Origin: Bigelowiella natans CCMP2755
Lineage: Eukaryota; Cercozoa; Chlorarachniophyceae
Direction: 5' to 3'
DNA length: 64,000 bases
NCBI GenBank assembly: GCA_000320545.1
Contig: ADNK01002595.1
Location: 62,001 to 126,000, forward strand
In this document: in pieces, positions 1 to 13,508 of the stretch
Layout of the letters: each line of letters opens with the position of its first letter
Numbering within the stretch: position 1 is the first letter of the stretch
Notes under the pieces: model-generated
The model's database searches: none
Told to the model about the DNA's origin: nothing
The model's input: only the letters and a program-made list of their open reading frames with translations
Program-made: the position numbers and the translations under genes

Positions 1-9
1 CCACCACAG

Positions 10-1152
10 GAGGGAGGGAGACAAGCGAAAGCGATTGCTGTTGTAGAAGGCGGTCACATAAAGGCGATTCGGCTCACAGACAGAGGCGACGGGTAGCAAA
101 AACTAAATCGATAGATGATTCTCTACATTGATCTGTGTGCAGCATTGTGCTTATACCTCGAAACGACCTCCTCCTCCTCCTCCTCCTCCTCCTCCTCCTC
201 ACACATGCTTGCAGCAGATTAGTAGTATAACGACGATGTACTTAGCACATAGAGATGGACAACAAACAAGCACAGGAGGAAGATATTATATGAATATGCA
301 TGTGTTTTGAATTGCACTAATCTGATGTTTCGCTTCATTTTCTCTCCCCCCGTCTGCATCTACTCTCCTATCCTTTCTTCTTCTTCCTCCTCCTCTTCTT
401 CCTCCTCCTCTTCTCCTTCTTTAGTTATAGTTACAACGAAAAGGTCAGCGTTAAATTGGTGAAGCAGGAGCAAGAGGCGTCATCGTCATCGTCATCATCT
501 TCATCTTCATCTGCCGTTCCCTATGATGAAGCGAGCAGCTCACAAATGAAACAACGAATAAGCAGTAGCACCGATTTTAGACCTGCGACTGTCAAACCGC
601 TGCTAGAATTATGCATCAAAGAGCTGCAGATTGTAGATGGTGGCAGCTCTTACGCAAATGAGCAGGTTGCCAGGAAGGAGGGGAGGGGGGGGAGGGGCGG
701 ACATGGTAGGAAGGATAGATAGCGTCTTAACTCAAGTGCGAGAGAAATAAATTCGTCCTTGATTTTTGCTGTAGGAGTATATCATTTACTTATACGTGTC
801 TTGAAAGCTACTTCTCTATAATTACTACGGTGGCGCTTAAACTTCTTTTCCTCTTCTCCATACACAGGGTGTGTTAGTAAACATTGCATCTCCACAAGAT
901 AGTCTAGGACTGGAGGTTGTTCTTTCCACCCATTCCTTCTCTATTCTTCCTTCTCTCTTCTCCCTTCTCTCTTCTCTGGAACGAGAGGACGATACCGACC
1001 TATTATTGGCATGAATCGTGTCCCAACACGTTATGATGATGATGATGATGACTAGAGTCGTGGATGTGATGTGGCGACTTCAATAAGTACAAGATTTTTT
1101 AAAAGTTAAATAGAAGTAATGCTGCTACTAAAAGCTCATTCTAAACACACGC

Positions 1153-1199
<47 letters not shown>

Positions 1200-1543
1200 A
1201 CATTCCCCTCATCATTATCTGTATTATCATCACAGGACGGTGCTCCGGCTAGAGCTGTTGCGACATTGAAAAAGAGACCAATCAAGAAAACAAGCGGGGA
1301 GACGCTGCCGTATATGCAGCTTCCTTCTTCATCCATCTCCCAGCAATTAACACAGCTTATCCCAGACTCAATCATTCCGTATTTAGATAGTACCTCGGGA
1401 CGCTATGAGGTGAAAGTTCCCTTCGATGACGTGAGCTCCTCTTGGCTTCTTGACAAGTACATTTCGGAATCTAATAGTATATATATATATATATATATAT
1501 TATATAAATATACATAAATATTGTAGTGTACTTATGCGGCTAT

Positions 1544-1607
<64 letters not shown>

Positions 1608-2256
1608 TCTGATATTTCTTTTCAATATTTCTTAGAGAAGCACGTTGTGGCGGGTCGTTGGATCCTGCTTTCGGGTTAGCAAATCGTTGAACAACAAGAA
1701 GAAGAAGAACAACAACAACAACAACAACAACAGCAAATAAAGAATAGTAGTAGTAAAAGAGGAGGAGGAGGAGGAGGAGGAGAAGAGAATCGGCACTTTA
1801 TGTCGCATTTTGTGCGTCTTCCTACGATATATGACACGGCGATCGACGGTAGATGTGAGTTGTGCTGCAGCCAGGCAAAGCTTCGTTTTGTAACGGTTTT
1901 TTCACCGTTATTATTAACTACCACTAATAATAATATTAAGGCCGCGCGGTTGCATGCCTGTGGAGAGGGAAAAGGAGCTCGATGCCCTCGCATATGGGAA
2001 GTTTGCAATAAGCGGTCCTACCTACTGTGTAGCTGCAGCTTGCTGCTGCTGCCTTCATCATCATCATCATCATCATTATCGCCCATTACTTGCTGTGTGG
2101 TGTAGTGCCCAGATAGAATCCTTTTCCGGGTTGTTATGTGCGCTGATATATCAATAAATAAATTGGCATTTGGTGGTGGTTTTTGATGTCACAGGCGCCC
2201 TGTGTGCGGCGGTGTCTCACGCCGTTCTAACCCCATTGGAAGTTGTCAAGACGAAG

Positions 2257-2288
<32 letters not shown>

Positions 2289-2552
2289 TGTACTTTAGGA
2301 TGGCAATGACTCTAGACAACACAAAAGGAGGGGGGGGGTGAGAATATTCGTATGTTATAATAGTGATGATATGCAACCAACTACTTGCTGCTTCTCTCCT
2401 CGTCTCCAGGTACAAATGGAACCCGAGGCGAACGTTGTAGATGTCGTAAAAGGCACGTTTAGCATGGGTCCTGCTGCCCTATTTAGAGGTAGGCGAGAGT
2501 GAGTAATCACAAATACTGATGCGATGTGAGAGTGAGTTCGTGGGATATATTT

Positions 2553-2587
<35 letters not shown>

Positions 2588-2693
2588 AATCACGATGGCG
2601 ATGTACGGAAAGATATCAAGATGTTGGTCTTAACCTCTCTCAATTTGACGACGAATTGGGTGCTTGTCTATGTTGCTCTCCTCCTCCTCCTCG

Positions 2694-2729
<36 letters not shown>

Positions 2730-3584
2730 CTATTATCATCACCATTCTCTCATCCTCCTCCTCCTCTTCTTCTTCTTCTTCTTCTTCTTGCTCCTCAGGC
2801 ATAGGGCCAACAGCAGCTGGATTCTTCGTCGGCGGGTCGATGAGCTTTGGCCTCACCGAGCTTTTCCGTAGGCTTTTTGCTGAGGTCATTAGTAAGATGA
2901 ATGATGATCATGATGATGATGATGATGATGATATATCTCTATATCTTGCTGTCATTCACGCTCTGTCGTTGATACTATAACAACAATAGCTTTCGATCGT
3001 CAATATCGTCCTGTTTGGATAAATTCCCTTAATATTACGGAGTCGTATGCGCGCACATTGAAGTGTATAATATGTGTATCTATCAGACTGTGGGGCCGTC
3101 AAACGCAGTATTATACGAGGTGCCGATTGTAATTTCAGCAAGGTGGTACTTGAAATGTTAGCAGTCAGATTCGCAGTAGCAGAAGTTATGCGGTGAAAAG
3201 AGGAGGAGGAGGAGGAAGAAGAAGACCAGAAAGATGCTCATTACCATTGGGAATGCAGATTGAACACGTCTTTATCATCATCATTATCATCGTCGTCATC
3301 ATTAATTCTCCTCTCTCTGCATCCCCTCCATGATCATCATCACGACAGCATCACCGCAGTTATCTTTGCCTGTATCGGTGTGGTGCCGTTTGAGGCCGTG
3401 CGTATAAAGCTGCAATCCGATGACAATTTTGCTGATGGCCTTGTAGGAGGCTTTAAGCGCCTCTCCGAGGTTGTGTTAGTACTAGTAGTTAGTCGTTGTT
3501 GTTGTTGTAGCAGTGGAATCATCCTTAATTTCGCACATCGATGTAATTGCACCGCTTTGGCTGTTCTTCCAACCATAGAGATTT

Positions 3585-3619
<35 letters not shown>

Positions 3620-4268
3620 TCTCTACTACCTACCTACCGTGTTATCAGGAGTCTGGTATTGTCGGATTCTATGAAGGATTGGGGGCGATTTTATTCAAGG
3701 AGATCCCCTTTGCTTTATGCAAATTCGCTGTGTTTGACGCTGCTTGCTCGCAAATATACGATCGGTAGGTTTTGGTGTTTTCTCCAATATCACACGATCA
3801 TCGTTTTAGGAGGGAGCATGGTGAAAAGGAAATCGGCCAGCGAGAATGTGACAGAAACAGGGATAGATGGATAGATGGATGGTTGGAGAGAGCAAAACCG
3901 ACATGTGGAATGTGATTTGCCCATGCTAGCATGTACACCACAAGAACAGCATAACAACCTGATAATACTGTCGGTGTGTTTGGTGTTACAAAAGGTATCC
4001 TGCTGCACGTGAGGCGCTAACGACGGCTTTGATCGTCTCGGTGATAGGCGGAGCAATATCAGGCGCAGTGTCAGCAGTCGTGTCTCACCCTGCTGATACT
4101 GTGCTGACGACTTTGTACTCTGGTGGAGAGGGCGGAGGGGATGAGAGGGGGGGGGGTGATGATGACGTGGATAGAAGCGATTTGGTAATTGACAATACGA
4201 TCATCCTACTACTACTACTACTACTACTACCATTAGCAGTATTGCAAGTTCTTTTACTTGCTTGTGTT

Positions 4269-4330
<62 letters not shown>

Positions 4331-4648
4331 CGTGTGTGCGTCTCTGTGTGTGTAGTACTTGTAGAACTCAAGAAGTATCGTGGGGGGGGAGAGGGGGCAT
4401 TCTGAAATCTCTTCGTCAGCATATGCTAACGTTGTTCCTTTACACATTGTTCTCAGCTTGCAGCAGTTCGGCGTATCACCGATGAACGCGGCGTCCAAGG
4501 CCTCTTCGCTGGCCTGATTCCCCGCATGATTTTCGCTGCATCACTGCTGGCACTTGAATTCTTGCTGTACGACTACCTGAAAGTGCTCCTGGGCGTGTCG
4601 CCTGACGATCTCGGCCAATATCTTGACGTCCTCGGGACATTTAGATGA
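10..4648 (+). CDS. Mitochondrial phosphate carrier-like protein (SLC25/MCF), 5'-truncated by window
   Basis: Members exchange solutes across the mitochondrial inner membrane; the closest look-alikes import phosphate. Exons joined in phase: 10-92, 449-665, 868-915, 1236-1456, 1636-1674, 1941-2026, 2195-2256, 2410-2488, 2799-2884, 3087-3142, 3349-3469, 3649-3764, 3995-~4123, ~4464-4648. All three carrier repeats are visible: PLEVVKTK (2233-2256), PFEAVRIKLQ in repeat two, and HPADTVLTT in repeat three. The third motif lacks the basic residue, as in phosphate carriers. Repeat two also has FADGLVGGFKRL and GFYEGLGAILFKEIPFALCK, which resemble phosphate-carrier sequence. The C-terminus is LLYDYLKVLLGV, then TGA at 4646. 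The exons before 1941 encode about 200 residues, Ser-rich in part, that are not carrier sequence; the exon at 10 starts with a splice acceptor, so the start codon lies upstream. The donor of the penultimate exon is uncertain. Substrate is inferred from family resemblance. Confidence 0.85.
169..200. repeat. (CCT)n microsatellite in intron
   Basis: CCT repeat inside the first visible intron of the carrier gene. Confidence 0.9.
1155..1197. repeat. (AG)n microsatellite in intron
   Basis: About 21 AG units between carrier exons at 868-915 and 1236-1456. Confidence 0.95.
1561..1603. repeat. (TA)n microsatellite in intron
   Basis: TA tract following a short CA tract, just before the acceptor at 1635. 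Confidence 0.95.
4270..4330. repeat. Compound (TA)n(TG)n microsatellite in intron
   Basis: TA repeat passing directly into TG repeat within the last intron of the carrier gene. Confidence 0.95.
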
Positions 4649-5420
4649 TAATGAGGAGGAGGAGGAGGAGGAGGAGGATGATAATCCTGGCAATACAGAT
4701 TTACACCACCTACGAACAGCATCCATTCCAACATCTTCGCAGCTCTTGCGGATCGAGCGAATGGCCTGCGACTGGGATGGATAACAATATCGCCTTGCTT
4801 GTCATCATTTCGTTGGTTGACTAATACGGCCACCGAATAAGCAATGACGATTTAATGAATATGATGATTATGATGATGACGATGACGATGATGTAATAAT
4901 AGAGAAAAGCATAGCTGTAAGCGACGGCTGGACGCTCAGTCGCTGTCAATATGCTTAGTACACACACTCATCTATCTACGATAGCTACGTGTGCGTGCCA
5001 TTGTCAATGCATGTCTGGATTCTGTATAACATGTCTCGTACATGTATGTGTACACACACATATATGCACATGTACATATACTCTGCATGTCTACATGCAT
5101 GTACACATAGCAGCTTGTTGGTCGGCACGCATATAGCGGATACTATAATATCTGCGGACGCATTGCATTATTAGTGCGGCAAGTGTTGAAATCATGCTAT
5201 TGCAGTATTTTGCCGTGACATAAGAAATTGTGATTTATTAACAAATAAGTACATACATCTATATATATACAATATGGATGCGTTATGCAGCTGCAGCCTA
5301 GTCGATCGACGTACAGCTGCCATTCGAGGTATCTGTGTTATCACATGCACATGTTGTACGGGTGCTCCCCTATTACTCGCTTCTAGGTGGTTCTATACGT
5401 CCTGTTGTGCATCGCATCAG
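4649..5420. other. Intergenic, between convergent 3' ends
   Basis: Separates the 3' ends of the carrier (+) and pirin (-) genes. It holds GAG/GAT-type short repeats (4650-4680, 4860-4890) and alternating purine-pyrimidine TGTACA/CATGCA-rich sequence around 5040-5110. I see no coding exon. Confidence 0.6.
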
Positions 5421-6755
5421 TTACTTCCACGACTTTGCCAGAAGCTCTTTGGGCTTGGCCCTCACCAGCTTTCCATTTTGATAATCCCTATGTATTTATG
5501 AATAACCACGTACCACAGGGGTACGAATTCTTGAGCGTATATAATTAATACAAAAGGTGTGTGGAAAGCAATACCGACATATTTGACCGCTGTGCCGCAT
5601 CAGGACGAATGCTTGGTGTTGTACATTGTTTTTCTTCATCATAGTCATCATCATCATCATCATCCTCATCAATATCACCGGATGCATTCCATGATTTCTT
5701 CCTGCGTGTTCATGACAAACGGTCCGTGCCACGCAACAGGCTCCTTCAACTTCTTTCCAGCGAGAAGCATGAATTTAAGACCCTTGTCTCCCGCAGTGAA
5801 GGATACCGCACCTCCGTCCTATTTGAGAATGTTGTTTGTTTACTATTGCTACTATTGCCAACGCCCTGCTAGTGCTAAGTACTTCTCTGAACGTATCATA
5901 CCTCAGAGAATAGTAGGGTAGATGTCCTCTCAGCTTTCACTTCTGCATCATAACAACAACACAGAGCTAATCAACACATTCCAACCGAAGGAAGAGTACA
6001 ATTTTGCTTCATTTCTCTCCTCCTCCTCCTCCTCCTCCTCCTCTCAGGTTCTGTGCCCCTCATCCATCCTGTGGTGTATCTTTCCTTCCCTTCCTTCTCA
6101 TGCTACTTCTTGCTGCTGCTACATTCTCTCGCTAACATCTCATCACCCTTGGAAGTGAACGTTCCCTCTCCTTCGTAGACGTAGACGATGCACGTTTCCA
6201 TCTCCTAATCAGGGGGTTAGCAATGAAGGGGCTGATTAACGATCGACGATGATGACGATGATGACGACGATGATGATGATGATGACGACGACGATGCTGA
6301 TGATGATGATAGCAGTTCATTTGCCGAGATGATTACAAAGAAAACAAGCCCCCCCCCCCCATCCTTCACAAACACATCTCTGGAGGGACAGAGCAGCGTG
6401 TTAGATGATCCTTACAAGCTGCTTTAAGGCATTAGCGACCTTGGGAATGTTATGCGTGTAGGATGCGTTGGCCTCTAGCATAAACTCAATGTACTGAATC
6501 GGTACCTACGATGATATATCATGTTTGCAAAATCCTGATTTGATTGATCTCTATTTTTCATCAGCAGTGTCATCATCATCACACCATCATCATCACACCA
6601 TCATCATCATCATCATCATCATCATTATTGGAAATTATCATTTGTGTGTATGAGGGGCGGAATACACACCACGGGCTGGATCTTCGCCTTTACGTCTCCC
6701 ACAGTGCCTATCATCACGGTCAAAAACAAATCATCCTTCTACACCATCCTTGCGG

Positions 6756-6796
<41 letters not shown>

Positions 6797-6947
6797 TTAA
6801 AACTTATGCTAATCATCTTATAAGTATTCACCAACCTGCAATAATATTAGCTTGGACACTACCATCCTTATTCCTAGATACATCATTAGCATCAGCATCG
6901 ACAGCAGTAGCAGCAGCACGTGCAATATTCGGTGATATTCTTTCACA

Positions 6948-6986
<39 letters not shown>

Positions 6987-8012
6987 CAAATCTCATAGAT
7001 CACATAATGACAAACAGCCGCAAACAAGAATGCATACATGCGAGTTGTATATTGGTATAGAATCGTGAGAGAAAGTGTTGCTTCTTGCTGCATATATGTG
7101 ATGTACGTGTAGTGCGGTTTCTCCTTGCTTCGGATGGTGCGGTAGGCCGGATCTATCCACTGATCATTGTAGTAATGGTAGTAGTAGTAGTGGTAGAAGA
7201 AGAAGAAGAAATAGAAGCAAAAGATTCACATTTTCAAAGTTTAAACCTAAAAACCTCACAGGAAAAGTTCCTGTACAACATCATAAAGAGCCTGCCTTTG
7301 CGTGTAATAAAAAACTTTGTTATCCCCCCCCCCCCCTCCCCTGCATCCCGATTCTCCATTCCGCAACCTTGTGCTTCTTTGGCAAGTTGATCCACATTTG
7401 GAACCCGTGTAGCTTCCCGCCCGGGTGGTTTCGGCCCTCATCTTTTCGAAATATCAGATGAAAACAACAACAGCAATCAGTGAAAATAGAAGGGAGAGCA
7501 TAAGGGACCATGTATGAAGAGAGAGGGGGGGGGGGGGGGGGGGGAGGAGGGAAAGAGAAGACATGCTGCCTGTGATCTAATAAATCTATAACCATGAATG
7601 ATGCCGCTTCCTGCTGTCATCCACTGACACTAAAGAAAGATCAGTAGCATCAAATCATCATAATCTTGAGCCAGTAAAAGCGGCAAAGAACGCATGTCTT
7701 CGTCGCCATGGAATGACGGCATTATTATTGTTGATAATTTTGTCCTTGCTGATGATGGGAGATTTTATTACGTCTCCAGCGTATAGCGATCCTTTATTCC
7801 CCGTTGAGTCTTGGTGGTCCCCCTGCCCTTCCTTGAGGTACATCACAGTGTCAATTCCTCTGTGGGGATGCCAAGGAGCCCTGATGATGATGATGATGAT
7901 GAAGATGGTGAAGATGATGAAGATGATGGTCATTGTCTTGAACTAGTTATCCGATCTTTCGGGTAGTATTAGTTTTGGTTGTTGTTTGTATTACATAATA
8001 TTATATATGTAT

Positions 8013-8068
<56 letters not shown>

Positions 8069-8695
8069 CCCCCTTCCCTTCTCCCCCCTTGCTACGTGAG
8101 TTGTACGTCGTATTATCTGCTCGTCGTCGTCTCAATTACTACCCTTCAAATTCTCCCTTTCCATACGTTACAGGACCGAGCTCATCGAGCTGAGAGAAGC
8201 ACCCAGGAATGGTGATTTGATAAATCTTGTACATTTCCTCACTTCTCTAGGGATATACAGATGTATACATAACACAATGGGCGGAGGAGACCTACACTAC
8301 CATGAGGAAAGGGTCAGTCGTCGCGGTTGACATCTCGCTGTCTCCGATGGGCCTGGAAACGAGTGAATTTGGTATTAAATTGATGCTATGCGTGGAAGTA
8401 AGCAGAAGAAGACATCAGAAGATCGAGAATTTAGTCTTGTAGATTAGTCTGGCTACTAATCGATGACCTGTGAATTGTGAATCCAGCTCCCTCCTTGCGG
8501 GTAACAGCCTTTTATACAACATTTGCCAGAGGCAGGGGGAAAGAGAATAATGCATATTTGCACACGTAGATATACACGTACATATACATATACAATATGC
8601 ATCGTGTGTGTATTTAAGAGTACCTTGAATGTCTTCACCACGGTTCTTTCCTCCACGTTTCCCTGTCCTCCGCTCTTTGACTCTACTCTACTCAT
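5421..8695 (-). CDS. Pirin (cupin-fold protein)
   Basis: Pirins are iron-binding bicupin proteins, nuclear cofactors or quercetinase-like enzymes. On the minus strand the exons read in family order. TVVKTFK and KEGAGFTIHRS (about 8660 and 8480) come first, then TATTDPFLMV (about 8330) and LDELGP (about 8190). WHPHRGIDTVMYLKEG and STGNKGSLYAGDV follow (7890-7780), then QWMTAGSGIIH (about 7610), NHPGGKLHGFQMWINLPKKH (about 7430) and IQYIEFMLEANASYTHNIPK (6416-6505). The end is IVYVYEGEGTF (6147-6204), then FMLLAGKKLKEPVAWHGPF and NTQEEIMECIR (5679-5818), and DYQNGKLVRAKPKELLAKSW with stop at 5421-5423. The metal-ligand pattern HPH plus HxE (IIHDE across a junction) is present. The proposed start is ATG at 8695 (MSRVESKSGG); an extra 5' exon is possible. 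At least a dozen exons, with CTC and ATC repeats in the introns. Confidence 0.9.
7523..7543. repeat. Poly-G run in intron
   Basis: About 20 consecutive G residues in a pirin intron (a C run on the sense strand), close to a second C-rich run near 7325-7338. Confidence 0.8.
8020..8064. repeat. (TA)n microsatellite in pirin intron
   Basis: Long TA tract between the LDELGP and WHPHRG exons. Confidence 0.95.
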
Positions 8696-9375
8696 ACTAC
8701 AGCTTCCTTCTTCAGACGCCTGGCAAGAAGATAATAGGAGCACTCCGATAAAGTAAAGATTGTGTAACGTCCTGGCTTTACGCTCTTAGCGTCGTCTGCG
8801 CTCGCGCGTTCGTCTTGGAAATGGTGTGCCTCCTGAGTTGTGGAGGGGTGGGTGGGTTGTTCCCTAGGTTCCGAGTTGTGAGCATACCAGAGTAAGAGCA
8901 CGATTATCACCACTTAGATATGTCTTAAAATCAACAGTCATCTAGCCAATATGTTCCATAAAAATACCCACATGTATCCACTGCGACAACGATGAACCGC
9001 CTGGCGCGTAATAAAAAACAACTCACTCCCCGTGCATCTCATCTGGGCACGAAACTCAGATGATCGAGCCTAATATTTGGCTCACCCGTGGTTGTCGCAC
9101 ACGTGAAATACCATGCGATTATATCTTAAATGATGAGCTGCCGTTCGAGTACCAGTAACTGAAGACTGAAGGCGATTGTCGCGTAGACAGCCATAGAGCA
9201 AATCCAGCGAAGAACAACAGCAAACACCACAGAGAGGAGGGAACAACAGCAAACACCACAGAGAGGAGGAGGAGGAGCAGGATGGTGTTCGAATCAAACT
9301 CTCAACGAAGGAGAGGGGCGGGCTAGCTGCTGGAATAGCGTTTGACATACGCACCAAACCGAATATTTAAGGGCA
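8696..9375. promoter_or_regulatory. Divergent intergenic region of pirin and the U-box gene
   Basis: About 680 bases between two start codons that face away from each other, so it should hold both promoters. No TATA-like box can be called with confidence. It contains an exact 29-base tandem duplication (listed separately). An untranslated or short 5' pirin exon may also lie here. Confidence 0.5.
9212..9269. repeat. Exact 29-bp tandem duplication
   Basis: Two head-to-tail copies (9212-9240 and 9241-9269) of a unit starting GAACAACAGCAAACACC. It is not a simple-sequence repeat and lies in the shared promoter region. Confidence 0.95.
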
Positions 9376-10902
9376 ATGGCAACGAAAATAGAGGTATTGC
9401 TACTACTACCACACCACCACTGAAGAGAGGACCGTTTGCAGATGCTGATGTATTCGGGTATTCTCTTCTGTACAGGGCTATCGATGTGCGATCACGCAGT
9501 TGATCATGGAGAATCCAGCGGTTGCTGCTGGTACGATGCGATTTTAATCTATTGCTCTCGTTGTCCGGCTGTTGGCTTCATTTTGACAGAATAGCTGTGC
9601 GAAGTATATCCACATACTTACTCATACCGTGTCGCACTAATATCGCCGATGAATTAGATGGATTCTGCTATGAATGGAATGAGATCGAACGGTGGCTTCG
9701 CACCCATGATAGGTTGTTCCAGAGTATATCTGTCGTGATTCGTAAATGACAAATTTTGTAAACATGGAAGAATAAGCATACCGTCCTCAGGTCCCCTATG
9801 ACGAACATGGCCCTTCCACACAAATTCCTAAACCCGAACCGCAGCTTAAAGACTCAAATACAGGTAAAATTTGCACACAGTCTAGAAATATGTCATTGGG
9901 TAATTATGGTTGACGCTGAGGGGAAATGACGTTCTTTTTTACGACGAACAGGAGTATTTAGCTAAGCACCCGGAACTTTACAGCAAAGGTGCGGCATTAT
10001 GATGTTGCGAAATATACCTCACTGATTTTATCATCATACATTCTTCATGTTAACGTGCGTGTTGTTATCAAAGGAGAGGTTTATATCAGTCAAGAGCAAC
10101 AGGTAAATCCATATTACACAACTGTGCCCTATTGCCCTTCCTTTTTTTCTTTGTGTGTTGTGGTTTCAGTGAGAATTATTTACGTCTGAATTCTTTCTCC
10201 TCCCCTCTGCTACGCTGTCTCGTTGTTTATTTAGCTTCGGTTTCGCGCGGAGTTGTTGGATTTAGTCCGCAAAGATGACATTAAGGTGGAAGTAGAATAA
10301 GTAGAAACGACACAAGTTGATGAGATTCACAATGATCTATGGACGCAAGAATAGATGCCACGCAGTATATACACTGAACACTCAACATGACTGAAATTCT
10401 CCATCCTGGCTCTCCTTCGCCTCATTTGTAGGGTCTCCCTTTGCGCTTGATCAAAGCAAATGTCGCCGCACCCTATAACACATCGTATTTTGATGAAGAT
10501 GACATAAAGAACGGCGAAGACGAGGGAAGGGAGACAGGACTAACTCATCCTTCCCCGGCACAAAATGACAGACTACTGCATTTTGCTGCACGTTGTGGCG
10601 CTGTCAAAACTGTATCGTATCTGCTGGAGCAACGGTAGCGAACGCAGCATGTGTGCGCAGAAGAAATGTTTGATAATACTCTATTTCTAAGGAAAACATC
10701 TACTACTTCTGAAGTGAAACTTGTTGCGCGACACACGATACTCCCTTCGTTCTTATGGCGTCCATTTATCTAATCGGGTGGTGTGTGTCTTATTTTCTGT
10801 CTTTTCCATCAATGTCAGTGCAAGCCTTGCGGTGCAGAATGTATACGCAGAGACACCGCTGCACTCTGTCCTCCGTGGCACAACAGATGACGATTTAGCG
10901 CT

Positions 10903-10950
<48 letters not shown>

Positions 10951-11354
10951 ATGTGTGTGTGTGTACAGTGTGCTTGGGTTTGTACTTTACACGTAAATAT
11001 GTGTTGGCATACTTGTGAGCTTGCATGTATCATGCCTACCTGATTGATGTGCTGTTATACTTGCAGAGATGTTACACAGTATGCGACGATCAATGAACCG
11101 GTATCCTGAGTCTCACGTACCAGCATCAACTTCATCACCATGTATTACTACTCCTACTACTATTACTACAACTACTACAACAACAACTGCTGCTGCTACT
11201 ACTACTACTACTTTGCTACGAGGAATAGAATAGAAATTCCAATATCTCCTTCCTTATTGAGCAGATATAGATGTAGCGTGGCCCTGCAATACGCATCTTT
11301 GCATCAACGATAGTATGTCTCGGTATTAGGAGACTGTTTTATGTTGTGCTGGTG

Positions 11355-11394
<40 letters not shown>

Positions 11395-12830
11395 TATTAT
11401 GTGTGTGTGTGTTTATGTGGGCTGATCTTGCAGTGCTAACGACATTGAAGGACAAGAGGCTGCCATCTGCACACACCACTGACATCTGGGAAGACTCTTC
11501 GTCATCACCAAAGAAGCAGAGTATAATACAAAAGGAGGGGGATATAGATCTCGAAGAAGATGATGCGTCTTTCTCTAAGATAAACGATATCAGCCTTAAA
11601 AACCATCTGGGGAGGGAGGAGGAGCAAAATGGGGAGGGAGAAACGAAGCAAGATCTTGCAAGTACAGCAGATACGATCTCTTCTGCTGCAGGACGGAAGA
11701 TGGCTAGTGATATGTATCCCATCCTTGCTCCTCCTCAACGTCATCAGGTGTGCATATATAGTCGTACTATCAAGACATATACAATAGCATTTCGGATACT
11801 ACAATGATGCTAATGACTATATTCTCCTTCCCACCTCTTTTCTGTCGGCATTGCATCTCGGCGTTGTTATCATATCAACCTCATGATGAAGTCTTTCTCT
11901 CACAACTACTCTAGGATGCTCCTAGTGCACCGCCGTTGCTCGTTCCTGCATTCAGCGATTATGGAAACGATAGCGAGGGCAATGAGAAGGATAGCACTAA
12001 GGACAATGTACCACTATCTCCCCCCAGTCGCAACCCCTTCCATCAGCCCTTCAGTGATTTGTACTCTTCGTCATCATCGAAGCTGGTTTTGTCAGAAGTG
12101 TCACCGATATCTGTAAGTGCTATGCTTCTCAACGCAAAGGATAACAGTGGCCTCACGGTGCTGCATCTTGCTGCCAAATCCACCTTTAAGGTACTTAAAT
12201 AGGAAGGTTTTTCGTCGTATAAACAACAATGCTTTCAGTTACTACATATCTCTTTCATTCCTTCCAGCATAAGCGCCAGCAGCTGTCGGGTATGATCAAG
12301 TGTCTGCAGTTCCTACTGAATGAACCCACATGCGACGTGCATGTGCAGGATGCAAATGGTGGTTGATATATAATTATATCTATATATATATATATATATA
12401 TATATTTAAGCAATATGGCGCTTGAGGGGGGTTGGGAAGGAAGAGAAAAGATAAGATATATGCTGAATTGTCGGTAGGTAAGTTTCGTCGATGATGCACG
12501 GCATTGACGATAGTAGGTGTAACTAACACGCACTACTACTTTTTATGCAGGCTGTACAGCGCTACATCTGTCTGTCGAGGCTGGTAGATGATATATCTTC
12601 ACGCATATCTTGCGTGTAGACACTACCGCAACCACTACTGCACATACACAAATACTATAGATTTGTTCATAAATTCAAGTGAGATGCTGATACATTACCA
12701 CTAACACGTATTCCGTACTTCTACTACTACTCTCTTCAGGAAACAAACATGCAGTCGAAATGCTTCTGGAATCAAACTCAGATCCGTCAGCACGTAATCG
12801 GTAAAGTGAAGCGGATTATATCTCACCCTG

Positions 12831-12869
<39 letters not shown>

Positions 12870-13464
12870 TATGTATATAAATATGTTTAATTATTTAATT
12901 CTCACTGGACATTTGATACCTTTCAAAGGGAAGGTAGGACAGCGTTTGATGTGTGCAAAGGGGTCGGAGGAGTGGATGAGGAATGGTTCCAAGAGGCGGT
13001 GCTGAGGGTGGTAATCATGCGTTTCGGAAGAAAATAAAAAAAGAAACGATGAGTAAGAAAATAAAATAAGATGAATAGGGCTAAGGATACTCAACGTGCA
13101 TGTGGTATTCAACCTAATCTCCTCTCTAATGCAGAGGAAAGCGCGGCTCGAGAAAAGTGGAGGGTCCGATGCTGCAACGATGATCTTAGAGCTCAAGGTA
13201 GATGCTTCCATCTGAGTCTATTATTTCTTCCTTTCTTTCTAAATATTAGCCGACATTTTATGTAAATTACTGGATCTCATACTTGTTAATCGGTGGTGAA
13301 GGGACAAGTCGAGGCGATACAAAGGCAGATGCAACGCCAACAGACTCAGCATGATCGTACACTCAATACTGTAGTTACCCCTCACTATATATGTACATTG
13401 ATAAGAAGATCAATGACTCAAGTTTTAATAAATGCTGTTCAACCATTGGCTCCTTTTTGTCTCC

Positions 13465-13508
<44 letters not shown>

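Noticed and set aside
1119-1235. N-terminal part of the frame starting before the carrier exon at 1236
   Set aside because: It is an AG repeat plus flank; the real exon begins after the acceptor CACAG at 1235.
1790-1850. Possible carrier exon starting MSHFVRLPTIYDTAIDG
   Set aside because: No acceptor gives a phase compatible with the exon ending at 1674; skipping to 1941 restores the frame.
2519-2980. Open frames rich in Asp, His, Ile, Ser or Met runs (also at 6132, 7979, 18060, 29673, 51835 and others)
   Set aside because: They are translations of ATG, CAT, TCC, TA or GTT microsatellites inside introns and open in several frames at once.
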